The notes: generated by a model from the letters alone, not told the origin. Numbered from the stretch's first letter, positions 26,907 to 36,617 are shown. The stretch: 64,000 nucleotides of DNA from Streptomyces sp. Ag109_O5-1 (GCF_003814875.1 NZ_RKQF01000001.1:4898001-4962000), one strand, 5' to 3'. A program made the numbers and translations.

Positions 26907-27788
26907 TCAGCCGCGTTCCGGTTTTTTGGCGAGCAGGAGGCCGAGGGCGGTGAGAGGGGTGAGGCGGCGGGTTTCCGGAGCCGTCGGGGGCGGCGGCACC
27001 GGGGTGCGGACCGGGGCCGGCGCCGGGGGTTCGGTCACCCAGGCCGGAAGCCCCACTCCGGCGGCCTCGGCCAGCGCCCCGGCGGCGTCGGCGGCGGTCG
27101 GCCGTGTCTCGGGATCGGGGGCGAGGAGTTGTGCGAGCAGCGGCCCGAGGGCGCCCTCCGTACTGCCGGTGGCCACGCGGAGCAGGGCACCGAGGGACCA
27201 CAGATCGGAGGCGGGCCCGGCACAGCGCCCCTCGGCGCACTCGGGAGCGACGAAGTCGCCGTCGCTCCGCCCCTGCAGACCCCCGCCGATACCGACGTCG
27301 GTGACGACGACGCGTTCGCCGTCCGCCTCGATGAGGACGTTAGACGGCTTGAGGTCACGGTGCACGATCCCGACGCGGTGGGCGGCGTGCAGGGCCCCGA
27401 GGACGGCGAGCCCGACCCGGGCGGCCTCGGGAGCCGGCAACGGCCCACGGGCGGCGAGGGCGGAGTGCAGCGACTCCCCCTCCACCCACTCCATCACGAT
27501 CCAGGGCAGTTCGTCGTCCAGGAGTACGTCGTGGATGGCGACGGCGGCCGGGTGGTCGACGCGGGCCGCGGCTCGGGCCTCGTGCAGCAACCGGTGTGCG
27601 GCGCGCTGCCGTTCCTCGTCGTCCGCGGCACCGGACAGCCGGGGCTCCTTGACGGCGACGTCCCGTCCGTCCTGTTCGTCGCGGGCGCGCCACACGGTGC
27701 CGGCCGGCCCGGAGCCGATGCGCTGGGCGAGCCGGTAACGCCCGCCGATCAGACGTCCCTCGACCGGCTGTTCGCCGTCTTCGCTCAT
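26907..27788 (-). CDS. Ser/Thr protein kinase with variant DVG motif, no sensor domain
   Basis: 293 residues: kinase domain (about 16-235), then a short Pro-rich linker and a C-terminal stretch LTALGLLLAKKPERG that is only marginally a membrane anchor. It has a glycine loop (IGSGPAG), VAIK-type K47 (VAVKEP) and catalytic HRDLKPSN (D145). The DFG motif is DVG (164-166), and the activation segment is shortened (GIGGGLQGRSDGDFVAPE). The metal-binding Asp is kept, so activity is possible. It is the first of five kinase-like genes in this orientation; the others begin 7 kb further on, beyond the toxin island. It probably corresponds to SCO4779 of S. coelicolor (from recall). Confidence 0.88.
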   Translation of the reverse strand: MSEDGEQPVEGRLIGGRYRLAQRIGSGPAGTVWRARDEQDGRDVAVKEPRLSGAADDEERQRAAHRLLHEARAAARVDHPAAVAIHDVLLDDELPWIVMEWVEGESLHSALAARGPLPAPEAARVGLAVLGALHAAHRVGIVHRDLKPSNVLIEADGERVVVTDVGIGGGLQGRSDGDFVAPECAEGRCAGPASDLWSLGALLRVATGSTEGALGPLLAQLLAPDPETRPTAADAAGALAEAAGVGLPAWVTEPPAPAPVRTPVPPPPTAPETRRLTPLTALGLLLAKKPERG

Positions 27789-27849
27789 GCCACATGAGTA
27801 CCGTGCGCACCATGCCCTTGTCGAAGCGGCGCGGTCAGAGGCACACGGG

Positions 27850-27880
27850 TCGGGGCCCCTCCCTGCGGAAGGGGCCCCGA
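27850..27880 (-). terminator. Hairpin terminator bordering the toxin island
   Basis: TCGGGGCCCCT (27850-27860) pairs with AGGGGCCCCGA (27870-27880) in a perfect 11-bp stem with a 9-nt loop. It sits between the kinase start (27788) and the stop of the immunity-like gene (27927), so it would end transcripts coming from the island. Confidence 0.65.
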
Positions 27881-27926
27881 TCGTCGCACGAACACGCCTC
27901 CCAGGCGCGGTAGGACAGTCAGGGAG

Positions 27927-28562
27927 CTACGGCATATGTCCTTCCTGTGCGACCTCTTCGACCTCTTCAAGCGCCTCACGGCAGAGTGCCTGCCGCTCAC
28001 CGTCGAGGTGGTCCGCCGAGCGCCTGAGGTAGTCGACGACCTCGGCGGAAGAGCCGGCCAGTTGCGGCACGAGGAAACAGAACTCCTTGAACCAGTTGAG
28101 ACTTTCGTCCTCCGCGTGGCGGATCAGCGTCGGCACACCGTCCAGGATTCGCCGACGCACATACTGAGCGACATCCGTGTCCGCCCCGTCCAGCACCACG
28201 GAGAGCCCGGCTGCGCGACCGTTCAGGACTGCCTCCAGAAGACTCACCGCCTCAGCGGGGAGACGTTCACGCCTCTCCAGACGCTCGACCAGTACATCGA
28301 CGCAGGCTGCCGCCGCGGAGTACAACTGTCCCTGGTTCGCGACCTCGCAGTACAGAACCCCGTAGGCGCGCTGTCGCTCACCGCTGTCCTCGTCCAGCAG
28401 CAACTCCAGGCATCCGGGAATCCGCTCTCCCGGGAGGGTCTGGCAGGTGAGCGCTCCCACGTCCGTGCCCGGGGCGAACTGCCCGCGCGAAGTGCGGCTC
28501 TCACAGCGAGGACACACCGGTGCGGGTTCACGCTTCAGCGGCCGCTGGGGACGGATTCGCAC
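27927..28562 (-). CDS. Immunity-like helical protein fused to a toxin remnant
   Basis: 211 codons. Residues from about 48 on are helical and HEAT-like (LLLDEDSGERQRAYGVLYCEVANQGQLYSAAAACVDVL in parts). This is a pattern I associate with immunity or partner proteins beside RHS and other polymorphic toxins. The first 40 residues, RIRPQRPLKREPAPVCPRCESR, instead look like the C-terminal PVCPRC end of the deaminase fragment upstream, now in frame with this gene. The true start of the immunity part may be the GTG near 28460. Its position directly downstream of the toxin fits an immunity role. It neutralises nothing if the toxin is dead, as appears here. Confidence 0.55.
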   Translation of the reverse strand: MRIRPQRPLKREPAPVCPRCESRTSRGQFAPGTDVGALTCQTLPGERIPGCLELLLDEDSGERQRAYGVLYCEVANQGQLYSAAAACVDVLVERLERRERLPAEAVSLLEAVLNGRAAGLSVVLDGADTDVAQYVRRRILDGVPTLIRHAEDESLNWFKEFCFLVPQLAGSSAEVVDYLRRSADHLDGERQALCREALEEVEEVAQEGHMP

Positions 28563-28760
28563 CCTGCTTCACCAGTTCGGCCCGACAGACATCCTCCGCG
28601 CAGAACTCACCGGCACCGGTCTTCTTGAGACCGACCGCCACCTTTCCGGTCCGTCTGTCCACCGCTGCCGATCCCATCGCGTATTGCCGGATCTTCGAAC
28701 GGCTCATCGTGGCAGGCATGTCGTCCAGTTTGGATTGAGCGCATTGTCGGCTTTTGCGGC
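28528..28760 (-). pseudogene. Deaminase-like toxin tip, broken by frameshifts
   Basis: The frame reads QSKLDDMPATMSRSKIRQYA, then MGSAAVDRRTGKVAVGLKK, then GAGEFCAEDVCRAELVKQG, and stops at 28528. CAE plus a PVCPRC found in the next frame (about 28505) gives the C-A-E and C-x-x-C zinc motifs of the nucleic-acid deaminase fold, about 35 residues apart as expected. The entry from the RHS frame needs loss of two bases near 28738 (GCGC), and a second shift lies between GAN and RIRPQRP near 28550. The toxin is therefore not translated as one protein. Assignment to deaminases (YwqJ or SCP1.201-like) is by motif only. Confidence 0.55.
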
Positions 28761-30543
28761 CGCCTCCTCATGGGACAGGGCCATCTTGGAGTTCTTCCGC
28801 CAGTCCTTGAAGGACTTCAGCAGGTCCTTGCCCAGGCCGTAGATGCGCTTTCCGAGGGCTGCTGCCTTGTCCCGGCGGAAGAGGTATTTCTTGGCCAGCG
28901 GGCCGCCGCCGAGGAACGAACCGACCACGTTCAGGGCCGTGTTGCCGCAGGCGCCCAGGTTGCCCGTGGTGAAGCAGTCCAGGGCGTCGGTGATGCCCAG
29001 CTCGTCCATCGCGATCTTGCCGAGTTCCTTGGCGATCGCGATCGCGCGCTGCTTGGCGGAGTCCTCCTTCGCTCTGGCGTCGTCCGCCTTCGCCTGGGCC
29101 GGCGTGTACGTGGTCGTGGCAGCGCTGTTCGAGCCGCTGCCGTCCCGGGTGTCGACCGCGCCGCGGTGGGTGGACGGGCCGGGGCCGCACTCGTTCCAGC
29201 CGCCGACGCAGTCGGCGAGGCGGAGACCCGAGGCGTCGTTGTGCGAGATCGGGCTGTTGTTGGCGTAGGCGTAGCCGTTGATCTGCTGCGGGTCCGTGTA
29301 GTCCACCACCGGGTCCGCCGAGATGAAGCGGCCGGCGTCGGAGTCGTACTCGCGGGCGCCGAGCGTCGTCAGCCCCGTGGACTCCTGGACGGTGCCGCCG
29401 ACGAAGCCCTTGTCGTTCACCCAGCCCGTGGAGGAGGACGTGGAGTCGTCGCGGGTGTTGCCGAAGGCGTCCATGCGGCGGCGGGTCGTGGCACCCGTCT
29501 TCGCGTCGACCGACAGCTGCGCCGTGCCCTGGTTGTCCGAGGCGAGGAAGTGGACGCCGTCCGCCTCGCGCATGGCGACCGTGGTGCCGGCGAAGGTGTA
29601 GTAGCGGGTCGCCGTGACCTTGGCCGTGGACTTGTCGTAGTGGAGTTCGGTGCCGGGGAGGTAGAACGTCTTCTCCGTCGGCGTGTCCCGGAGGATGCGG
29701 GAGCCCGAGGCGTCGTACTTGTACGTCGTCACCGCGCTGTCGGCGTTCGTGACCGTCGTCAGCTCGCCCTGCTTGTCCCAGGTCAGCGACTGGGTGTCGC
29801 CGTCGACGACGCGGGTCTTGGTGTTGCCCGACGCGTCGTAGGTGTAGGAGTTCTGCGAGGTGACGGCGGGGGTGGTGCTGGTCGCCTCCGTCTTCTCGGT
29901 CACCGACGAGACGGTGCGGGCGCCGGAGGCGGAGCCGTTCGGGCCGGAGCCCGTCTCGCCGTACTTGTACGTCCGGGACGAGGTCGCGGCGCCGTTCAGG
30001 CCGTGACGCACCTCGCTCGTGCGGTTGCCGATCGTGTCGTAGCCGCAGTCCGTCCAGTAGGGGGAGACTCCCCCGACCGTCGACGCCGACGCTCCCGACG
30101 CGCAGGACGCGTCCGTCGAACCCGTGCCCTTCGCGTCGTTCGACGCGACCGACGACGTCCATGCGGACGAGACGCGGCCCAGGCCGTCGTACGAGAAGCA
30201 CTGGATGTCGCTCGTGCCGCCGCCCGGGGTGTCGGCGATGGAGAGGATGTCACCGGCGTCATCGTCGTCGTAGTTCGCGTCGTAGGCGATGCTCGACGCG
30301 CCCTCGACCCGCACCGACGAGTTGGTCAGCCGGTCCGTGCCCGCCTCGTAGTTGTTGTCGATCCACGTCTTCTTCGCCGTCGACTCACCCGTGTACAGCT
30401 CCAGCTGCTTCAGGTTCGACGTCGGGGAGTACGACGCGTCCGTGACGTAACTCAGGCCGCCCAGGGAGGTTTTGAGACCGGTCGGGCGCTGCAGGCCGTC
30501 GTAGACGTCGATGCTGGAACCGCCCGGCAGCCCGGCGACCAGC
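28704..30543 (-). pseudogene. RHS/YD-repeat core segment of a polymorphic toxin
   Basis: A long run of YD repeats (YTYDASGNTKTRVVDGD, LTWDKQGELTTV, TTYKYDASGSRILRD) leads to the RHS-associated core domain. The core has LGAREYDSDAGRFISADPVVD, the conserved sequence just before toxin tips. It is followed by a 150-residue linker ending NALNPNWTTCLPR at 28704. The frame begins only after the 7-bp duplication at 30537-30550 and has no start codon of its own. In intact proteins the YD repeats wrap the toxin. Here the reading is broken both before and after. Confidence 0.8.
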
Positions 30544-31469
30544 GACCAGCGAGGCGTCCAGCGGACCCTGGTACATGCGCACCTCGTCCACGGCTCCGGA
30601 GAAGTACTCACCGGCCGTCGTCCCGGTCAGCGCACGGCCGATCTGGAGGCTGATCGTGCTGAAATCCCAGGTGTTGTCCCAGGAGGCGTCGACGACGGCG
30701 ACTCCGTTGACGTACAGGAGCACGTCGCCGAAGACCGCGTTGTAGACGAGGGCGAGGTGGTCGCCGTCACCCGCGGAGCTCGGGGCGTCGCCCTTGTCCA
30801 GTTCGGTGACGGTGACCGGCGAGGACGAGTCCGCGTCGGTCACCACCAGCTGCCAGCGAGCGTCGGCCGCCGAGTACTTGACCTTGATCGCGGTGTTGTT
30901 CGCGCTGATGAGCGACAGCACCGTCTCGTCCGTCGTCGGGCTCGCCGACGCCAGTCGGGCGCGGGCGGTCAGGGTGAAGCTGTCCTGGGCGGTGAGGGGT
31001 CCGACGGCGGCCCGGGTGGCGTATCCGCTGACTCCGTCGAGCGCCAGGTGCCCGTCGCCCCACAGCGGCGCGGCTGGCGGGGTGCAGTCCGGGTCGGCCT
31101 CGGGGTCGCAGGACTCGTCCGGTACATAGATGGACGCGCCGCCGCCTAGGGTCAGGCCGGTGCCGCCACCGGTCTGCGGGGAGACGCCGTTGATGGCCTC
31201 GTCGAGCTGCCAGTAGGCCAGTTGGTGCGGCTGGATGCCGCCGAGTTCCTGGCCCTCGGTGGGCGGGATGACCCGGTCGTGCAGCTTGACGTCCGCGACG
31301 CTGCCCTTGAGGTTGGCGGTGTAGCCGTCCAGGTCGAGCTTGCGGCCGATCTGCACGGCACCGGTGGCGCTCCACACGGTGTGCCGGGCCTGCACGTCGT
31401 CGGCGACGAGGACGCCGTTGACGTACAGCATCATCTTGCCGAGCTCGGCGTCGTAGACACCGATCAGGG
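30544..31469 (-). pseudogene. LamG-domain segment of the same broken toxin gene
   Basis: Continues the same protein in another frame: LIGVYDAELGKMMLYVNGV, then VQIGRKLDLDGYTANLKGSVADVKLHD, and a second LamG-like jellyroll with LLYVNGVAVVDASW and GEYFSGAVDEVRMYQGPLD. It is joined to the N-terminal segment by one extra G in the run 31467-31469. It is cut from the RHS segment by the tandem duplication GACCAGC-GACCAGC (30537-30550), which adds 7 bp. Confidence 0.75.
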
Positions 31470-32611
31470 TGCGTCCAGCTGCCTGCGACGGCCGCCGCGC
31501 CGGAGACCTTCCAGGTGCCCAGCGACTCCATGTCGCTGACCGGGATGCGGAAGGTCCAGGAGGCGGTGTCGACGTCGTAGCCGAGTTCGAAGCCGGGCTG
31601 GGCGGTGCCGTCCTCGCTGACGACGGTCATGTCCTGGGTGGGCAGCGTCGGCAGCATCACCCTGGCGCTCACCGAGAAGGTCCTCCCGGTGTCGACGGAG
31701 GCCGTGCCCGAGTCGAGGTAGGCGTTCTCGGTGCCGTCGAAGGCGGCGGCGGTATCAATGGAGCCGAGCGGGCCCGCGGCGCCGAAGGTCACTCCGGAAC
31801 CGGCGGTCGCGTCGGGCGTGCCATTGGCGCCGGCCGCCTTCGTCGCGCCCTTGGCCTCACCGGTCCAGGCATCGGCCGGGGCGCGGCCGTCGCTGACGAG
31901 GAAGATGTGCACGGTCGGCGCCTTCTGCGGGTTGCCGGCGCCGTCGACCGCGGTCACGTGCAGGGTGTACGTGCCTTCGCTCGGCGGCATCCAGCGGACG
32001 GTCGCCGGTCCGCCGGTGGACTCGGCGTTCACCGTCTTCTTGGCGCTGTCGGCCTGCGGGCCGGTGAAGTAGTACGTGTACTTGGTGACGTCGGTCGACG
32101 GCGAGTCCATGGTGAAGTCGCCGTAGTCGCCGACTCCCGTGTGCCAGGCCTCGTCGTCCGGGTACTGGGCCGAGGTGATCGCGGCCGACTTGGGCTTGCT
32201 GGTGTCGTAGATGAACTCGCAGCGGGTCTGGTCGCCGTCGGTGGACCAGGGGCCGTACGACTGCTGGTCGTAGCCGCGGACCGCCCAGGCGACGGTGGTG
32301 TTGGCGGGGATGCTGAAGCCGGCCTCGCCGTCGCCCGACACGTCGCTGCCGATGGTGTAGATGAAGGTGGCCACGCCGGTCTGGTCGCTCCAGCTGGAGT
32401 CCACCGTGGTCTTCTTCGCGGTCGTCGCGTAGTGCGTGACCGTGTTGCCGCCGGAGTCGGTCCACCAGACCTTGAACTGGGCTTGGAGCGTCTCGGAGTT
32501 GGAACCGGTGTCACCGTGGTCGTAGTCCCGGATCACGGCGGAGACGCGCAGGGCCTCGGTCACGTAGTGCCCGGTGGCGGCGCCGTACTCGCAGGTGCCG
32601 CCCGGCTTCAT
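31467..32611 (-). pseudogene. N-terminal LamG/Ig-like segment, truncated
   Basis: Reads KPGGTCEYGAATGHYVTEAL, an Ig-like fibronectin-type stretch (VWWTDSGGNTVTHY), a second beta domain with GTYTLHVTAVDGAGNPQKAP and a LamG domain (AAAFDGTENAYLDSG, FSVSARVML). The frame is open for about 70 bp before the first ATG (VQDDLQ, YRPPLEP) and then meets a stop near 32680. There is no signal peptide or start site, so the 5' end of the gene has been lost. Intact relatives are large secreted wall-associated proteins. Confidence 0.75.
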
Positions 32612-32639
32612 CTGCAGGTCGTCCTGGACGGGCTCCAGC

Positions 32640-33073
32640 GGGGGCCGGTAAGACCGGCCTATGAATGACGTAAGAACAGACTAAACACGAGCGAAATAAA
32701 GGTCGTCAAGACCAATTCAGAAACTGGATGCGCACAGCAACCACACAGAGCGTGACCTTCTTTGCCTTATGTATCGCAACGGACAAGAAGAGACTCCGGG
32801 GTGCCAAATCGACACAAAGCGTGCGCCACCCATACCTCGAACCAAGGCGGTCGACCGGCACTTCACTGGATATTCACATGACGGACCCAGGAGGGTCGTG
32901 ATATGTTCACGAGGGGATGCAATCCCATATCCGCAAATGATCCCCGCCTCACTCGTCAGGGCACCGGAATATCCGAACCCCTTTGTTTCGGCTATCGAAT
33001 TTCCGCACCACATCGACGCATTCACTCTGCAAACGGTTCGCCGAGACCTGGCAATGCGAGTAAAGTCCCGGGA
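32640..33073. other. AT-richer junction between toxin remnant and glycosyltransferase
   Basis: About 430 bp with no gene. A 5-bp stem, GGCCGGTA/TACCGGCC-like (32643-32660), marks the edge of the toxin remnant, and the DNA becomes visibly richer in A+T to about 33060. This is the kind of composition seen at breakpoints of acquired DNA. It probably holds the promoter of the glycosyltransferase gene. Confidence 0.4.
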
Positions 33074-34969
33074 ATGCCGAGAATCAAGGTCAGCGTCATC
33101 GTTCCCGTCTACAACACCGGCAGATACGTCGACGAGTGCGCACCGTCATTGCTGGGGCAGAGCCTGCCGGCCGACGAGTACGAGGTGATCTACGTCGACG
33201 ACGGATCCACGGACGACACGCTGTCCCGGCTAGAGAAGATCGCTGCCACGCACTCGAACGTCCAGGTGCACACCCGGCCCAACTCGGGCTGGCCCGGCGC
33301 TCCCCGCAACCTCGGCATGCGGCACGCGAACGGCGAGTACGTGCAGTTCGTCGACCACGACGACAAGCTCGGCAGTGAGGCCCTGGAACGGCTCTACGAG
33401 CACGCGAAGCAGAACGACTCCGATGTGGTGCTCGGCAAGATGTCCAGCACGATGGTGCGGCCACGGCGGGTGTTCCGGCATACGGTGGACGCCTGCACCA
33501 TCGAGAACGACGAGCTGATGCAGAGCATGTCGCCACACAAGATGTTCCGGCGAGCTTTCGTCGAAGAACACGGTCTGCGGTTTCCGGAGGGTCCGTGGAT
33601 CATGGAGGACCTACTCTTCGTCAGCGCCGCTTACCTCAAAGCGGAACGGATCTCGATCCTCGCCGACTACCCCTGCTACTACTGGCTGAAGCGGGACGAC
33701 GGCGGTAACAACACCCAGCACCGCTTCAACCCGCGGCACGGATTCTGGCCCAACGTGCGCACCATCGTCCGCCAGATCAAGGAGGGCACCACGCCTTCCG
33801 ACGACCTTGATGCCCTCCAGAACCGCCTGCTGCACCGCTATTACCACGTGGAGGTCCTCTCCCGCGCCCGCGAGCCTGAGATTCTGCGCGAGGACCCCGG
33901 CGAGCAGCGACCCCGCTTCGACGCTGCCCGGAAGGTGGCCCTGGAGGAGTTCCCGCCCGCCGTAAGGGAGGGGCTGCCCGCGGTGTCCGGTCTGCGGGCC
34001 GAACTCCTCGAACGCGGCGACTTCGACGGCGCGGTCGCGTTCGCGGAGCACATCCGCGAGGTACAGGCCTGTGGCGAACTCGGCGAACCGCGTTGGGAGA
34101 ACGGCTGTCTGGTCGTCGACGTCAGGCTGAACCTGGTGCGAGGGGACGGCGAGCCCCTGGTGCTCGTCCAGCGGGACGGGAAGCACTGGCTCGACCCGGA
34201 GTTGCTGGGCGGAGTGCCGGGGACCGAGGACGGCTGGGAGGTCCGTGACCCGTTCCGGCTCGCCTACGCCGAACTGGTCGTCAAGGACCGGGACCGGGAG
34301 GACTGGTGGTACCCGGAAGGTGACCTGGAGGTACGGCTGGAACCACTCGGGGAGGGACGGTCCCGGCTCGGCGCGTCCGGGCGGCTGAGACTGGATCCGG
34401 AGCGGCTGGCGGGCGGCCGCCCGCTGGAGCGCGGGCCGCACGAGGTGTGGGCGTTTGTCCACCTGCTGGGCATCGACCGTATGGTCCGCATGACGGGCGC
34501 CGGCCCCGCGAACACCCCCGCCGCGGGCCCGGCGCTGACCGGCGGGCGGCTCGCCCTCCCGTACTGGACGGCGGGCAGGGCTCAGCTCACCCTCGATGTG
34601 GGCCCCCGTCTGCGCAGCCTCGGTCCCGACACCGCCGACGCCGCCGCCGCGAACTCCGCCCGTGGCAGGCGGACACTCCCGTTGCCGTATGTGGCGGCGA
34701 CCGGGTCCACTGCCCCGGCGCCCGTCAAGGTCACCGTGTCCGCACTGACGGTGAACGCCGAGCTGGTCCCGGAGGGCGGAGTGGCGCACCTGCGCCTCCC
34801 GGCCCGCCTTGAGCTGCCGTCGGGACGGCACCCGGTCACCCTCCCGAAGGCGCCGGCGCCGGTGGCCTACGCGGTCGTTCGCAAGGGTGCCGTGGTAGGG
34901 CTGGAGGGCCCCGGCCATCGCCCCGGCCCCGCCCGCCGTCTACTGGACGCGGTGAAACGCGCCCAGTAG
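33074..34969 (+). CDS. Family 2 glycosyltransferase with C-terminal beta domains
   Basis: 631 residues. The GT-A domain has VSVIVPVYNTGRYVDE, VDDGSTDD (41-48), the metal-binding DHDD (94-97) and a WIMEDLLF acceptor-side motif near 176. After a helical region (about 270-340) come two or more beta-rich domains (about 350-610, RWENGCLVVDVRLNL, LPYWTAGRAQLTLDV). These resemble the C-terminal modules of teichoic-acid glycosyltransferases (TarS-type), a comparison from memory. No TM segment. The ATG at 33074 directly precedes PRIKVSVIVP and lacks a good ribosome site. It stands alone on the plus strand inside the kinase cluster. Confidence 0.85.
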   Translation: MPRIKVSVIVPVYNTGRYVDECAPSLLGQSLPADEYEVIYVDDGSTDDTLSRLEKIAATHSNVQVHTRPNSGWPGAPRNLGMRHANGEYVQFVDHDDKLGSEALERLYEHAKQNDSDVVLGKMSSTMVRPRRVFRHTVDACTIENDELMQSMSPHKMFRRAFVEEHGLRFPEGPWIMEDLLFVSAAYLKAERISILADYPCYYWLKRDDGGNNTQHRFNPRHGFWPNVRTIVRQIKEGTTPSDDLDALQNRLLHRYYHVEVLSRAREPEILREDPGEQRPRFDAARKVALEEFPPAVREGLPAVSGLRAELLERGDFDGAVAFAEHIREVQACGELGEPRWENGCLVVDVRLNLVRGDGEPLVLVQRDGKHWLDPELLGGVPGTEDGWEVRDPFRLAYAELVVKDRDREDWWYPEGDLEVRLEPLGEGRSRLGASGRLRLDPERLAGGRPLERGPHEVWAFVHLLGIDRMVRMTGAGPANTPAAGPALTGGRLALPYWTAGRAQLTLDVGPRLRSLGPDTADAAAANSARGRRTLPLPYVAATGSTAPAPVKVTVSALTVNAELVPEGGVAHLRLPARLELPSGRHPVTLPKAPAPVAYAVVRKGAVVGLEGPGHRPGPARRLLDAVKRAQ

Positions 34970-34997
34970 GGCCGCAAGCTGCATCTGTCCCTGGCTC

Positions 34998-36617
34998 TCA
35001 GCCCGCTGTGAACGTGTCCACCGCGACGTCGAAGTACTCCCGGGCCTCGCGCACCTTCCCCACCGGCGCCGACACCCACACGTCGTACATCCGTCCGCCC
35101 TCCTCCCAGCAGAGGTCGTAGGTGTGCCGGGGTCCCTCGGACGCGCTGAAGCCGTTCCAGGTGAACTCCCAGTAGGCGGCGGGGTGTCCGGCGTGGGTGG
35201 TGTCGGTGACCCGGCCGTCGTGGTAGCCGGGGTTGGTGCTCGGCCCCTCGGCCGCCGCCCGGCGCATCACCGTCCCCGGTCCGCCGACCTGCGACTCGGC
35301 GACCTTGATGCCGAGCCGGAAGGTCTGCCCCGGCGACATGTAGAAGACGCGCTCGCCCTGCGGGTCGCGGGTGAAGTCCTCCGGTACGGCGAGGGAGAAG
35401 CCGGCCGGGTCCTGCGCGAGGCGGTAACCGGAGGGCACGGTGTGGGAGTTGGTCGCCGGGGGTGAGGGCGAGGAGGTCCGGGCGGTGGACTGCGCGGAGG
35501 ACGGCGGCGGGGTCGAGGCCGTGGCCGTCGTATGCGATGCCGAGACGGCCGTCGTACCGCCGGGGCCCGGCGTTCCGCCGCCCCCGCCCCCGTTGAACAG
35601 CAGCGCCGCCGCCGACACCCCCGCACCCGCCATCGCGGCGACCAGCAGCGCGGCGACCAGCATGCCGCGGGGCGAGTAACGGGGCGGCGCGGGCGGCTCC
35701 GGAGCGGGGGGCCGCGGCACGTCCCGCTGGGTGGGGGTGTACGACGCGACGCCCACGCTCCCCATCGAAGTGGCGACCGCCACGGCCCCCGTCTCCAGGA
35801 ACGCGCGCAGCATCCGCTCGGCCTCCGCCGCGCCCAGCCGCCGTTCGGGATCCCGCTCCAGCAGCCCCCGTACGACGGGCAGCAGCGGCTCCGCCTGGGC
35901 CGGTGGCCGGATCTCGTCGGAGACCACGGCGTGCAGGATCCCGCCGAGCGAGTCGCGTCGGAACGGCGACTCGCCGCTGAGCGCCGCGCACAGCAGAGCG
36001 CCCAGCGACCACAGATCGGACGCCGGACCGGAACGGGAGCCGGACATCCGCTCCGGCGCGGTGTACTCGGGTGAGCCGACGAAGGAGCCGGTCTCGGTGA
36101 GCGTGGTGGCGCCGGCGACCTGGGCGATACCGAAGTCGGTGAGCACGACCCGCCCGGTGCCGGCCTCGACGAGCACGTTCGCCGGCTTGATGTCCCGGTG
36201 CAGCACGCCCGCCTCGTGCGCCGTCCGCAGCGCGCTCAGCAGATCGATCCCGATGCGCGCGGCCTCGCCGACGTCCACGGGCCCGCTCCGCGAGATCCGG
36301 TCGGCGAGCGAACCGCCGTCGATCAACTCCATGACGATGTAGGGCCGTTCACCGTCCTCCACGACGTCATGGACGACGATGATGTGCGGGTGGTGAAGCT
36401 GCGCGACCGCCTGTGCCTCACGCAGGGTGCGGTCGCGGCGCAGCCGGGCCTCGTCGTCCGAACGGGAGTCGTCGAGGGCGAGCTCCTTGACGGCGACCTG
36501 CCGCCCCAGCAACTGGTCGGTCGCCCGCCATACGACACCCATCCCGCCCCGCCCGAGCCGCGTTTCCAGGCGATAACGCCCCGCGACCAGCCGTACGGCG
36601 TCCCCGTCTGTCCCCAT
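34998..36617 (-). CDS. Membrane Ser/Thr protein kinase with extracellular PsbP/Mog1-like domain
   Basis: 539 residues from the ATG at 36617. The kinase domain (about 14-270) is complete: GRGGMG loop, K44 (VAVKEL), HRDIKPAN (D142), DFG (161-163), TAPER. A Pro-rich linker and one TM helix (about 335-357, MLVAALLVAAMAGAGVSAAALLF) lead to a Ser/Thr-rich stalk and an outside domain (about 400-539). That domain shows YRLAQDPAGFSLAVPEDF and YWEFTWNG. It phosphorylates target proteins in response to an unknown external cue. It is probably the SCO4778 (PkaI) equivalent, which in S. coelicolor acts on the spore-wall complex; this assignment is by order and recall only. Confidence 0.9.
   Translation of the reverse strand: MGTDGDAVRLVAGRYRLETRLGRGGMGVVWRATDQLLGRQVAVKELALDDSRSDDEARLRRDRTLREAQAVAQLHHPHIIVVHDVVEDGERPYIVMELIDGGSLADRISRSGPVDVGEAARIGIDLLSALRTAHEAGVLHRDIKPANVLVEAGTGRVVLTDFGIAQVAGATTLTETGSFVGSPEYTAPERMSGSRSGPASDLWSLGALLCAALSGESPFRRDSLGGILHAVVSDEIRPPAQAEPLLPVVRGLLERDPERRLGAAEAERMLRAFLETGAVAVATSMGSVGVASYTPTQRDVPRPPAPEPPAPPRYSPRGMLVAALLVAAMAGAGVSAAALLFNGGGGGGTPGPGGTTAVSASHTTATASTPPPSSAQSTARTSSPSPPATNSHTVPSGYRLAQDPAGFSLAVPEDFTRDPQGERVFYMSPGQTFRLGIKVAESQVGGPGTVMRRAAAEGPSTNPGYHDGRVTDTTHAGHPAAYWEFTWNGFSASEGPRHTYDLCWEEGGRMYDVWVSAPVGKVREAREYFDVAVDTFTAG

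Noticed and set aside
27936..28628. Plus-strand gene of 230 codons opposite the immunity-like gene
   Set aside because: The minus-strand frame has helical, family-like sequence and toxin-immunity context; the plus-strand product is a reversed shadow without recognisable motifs.
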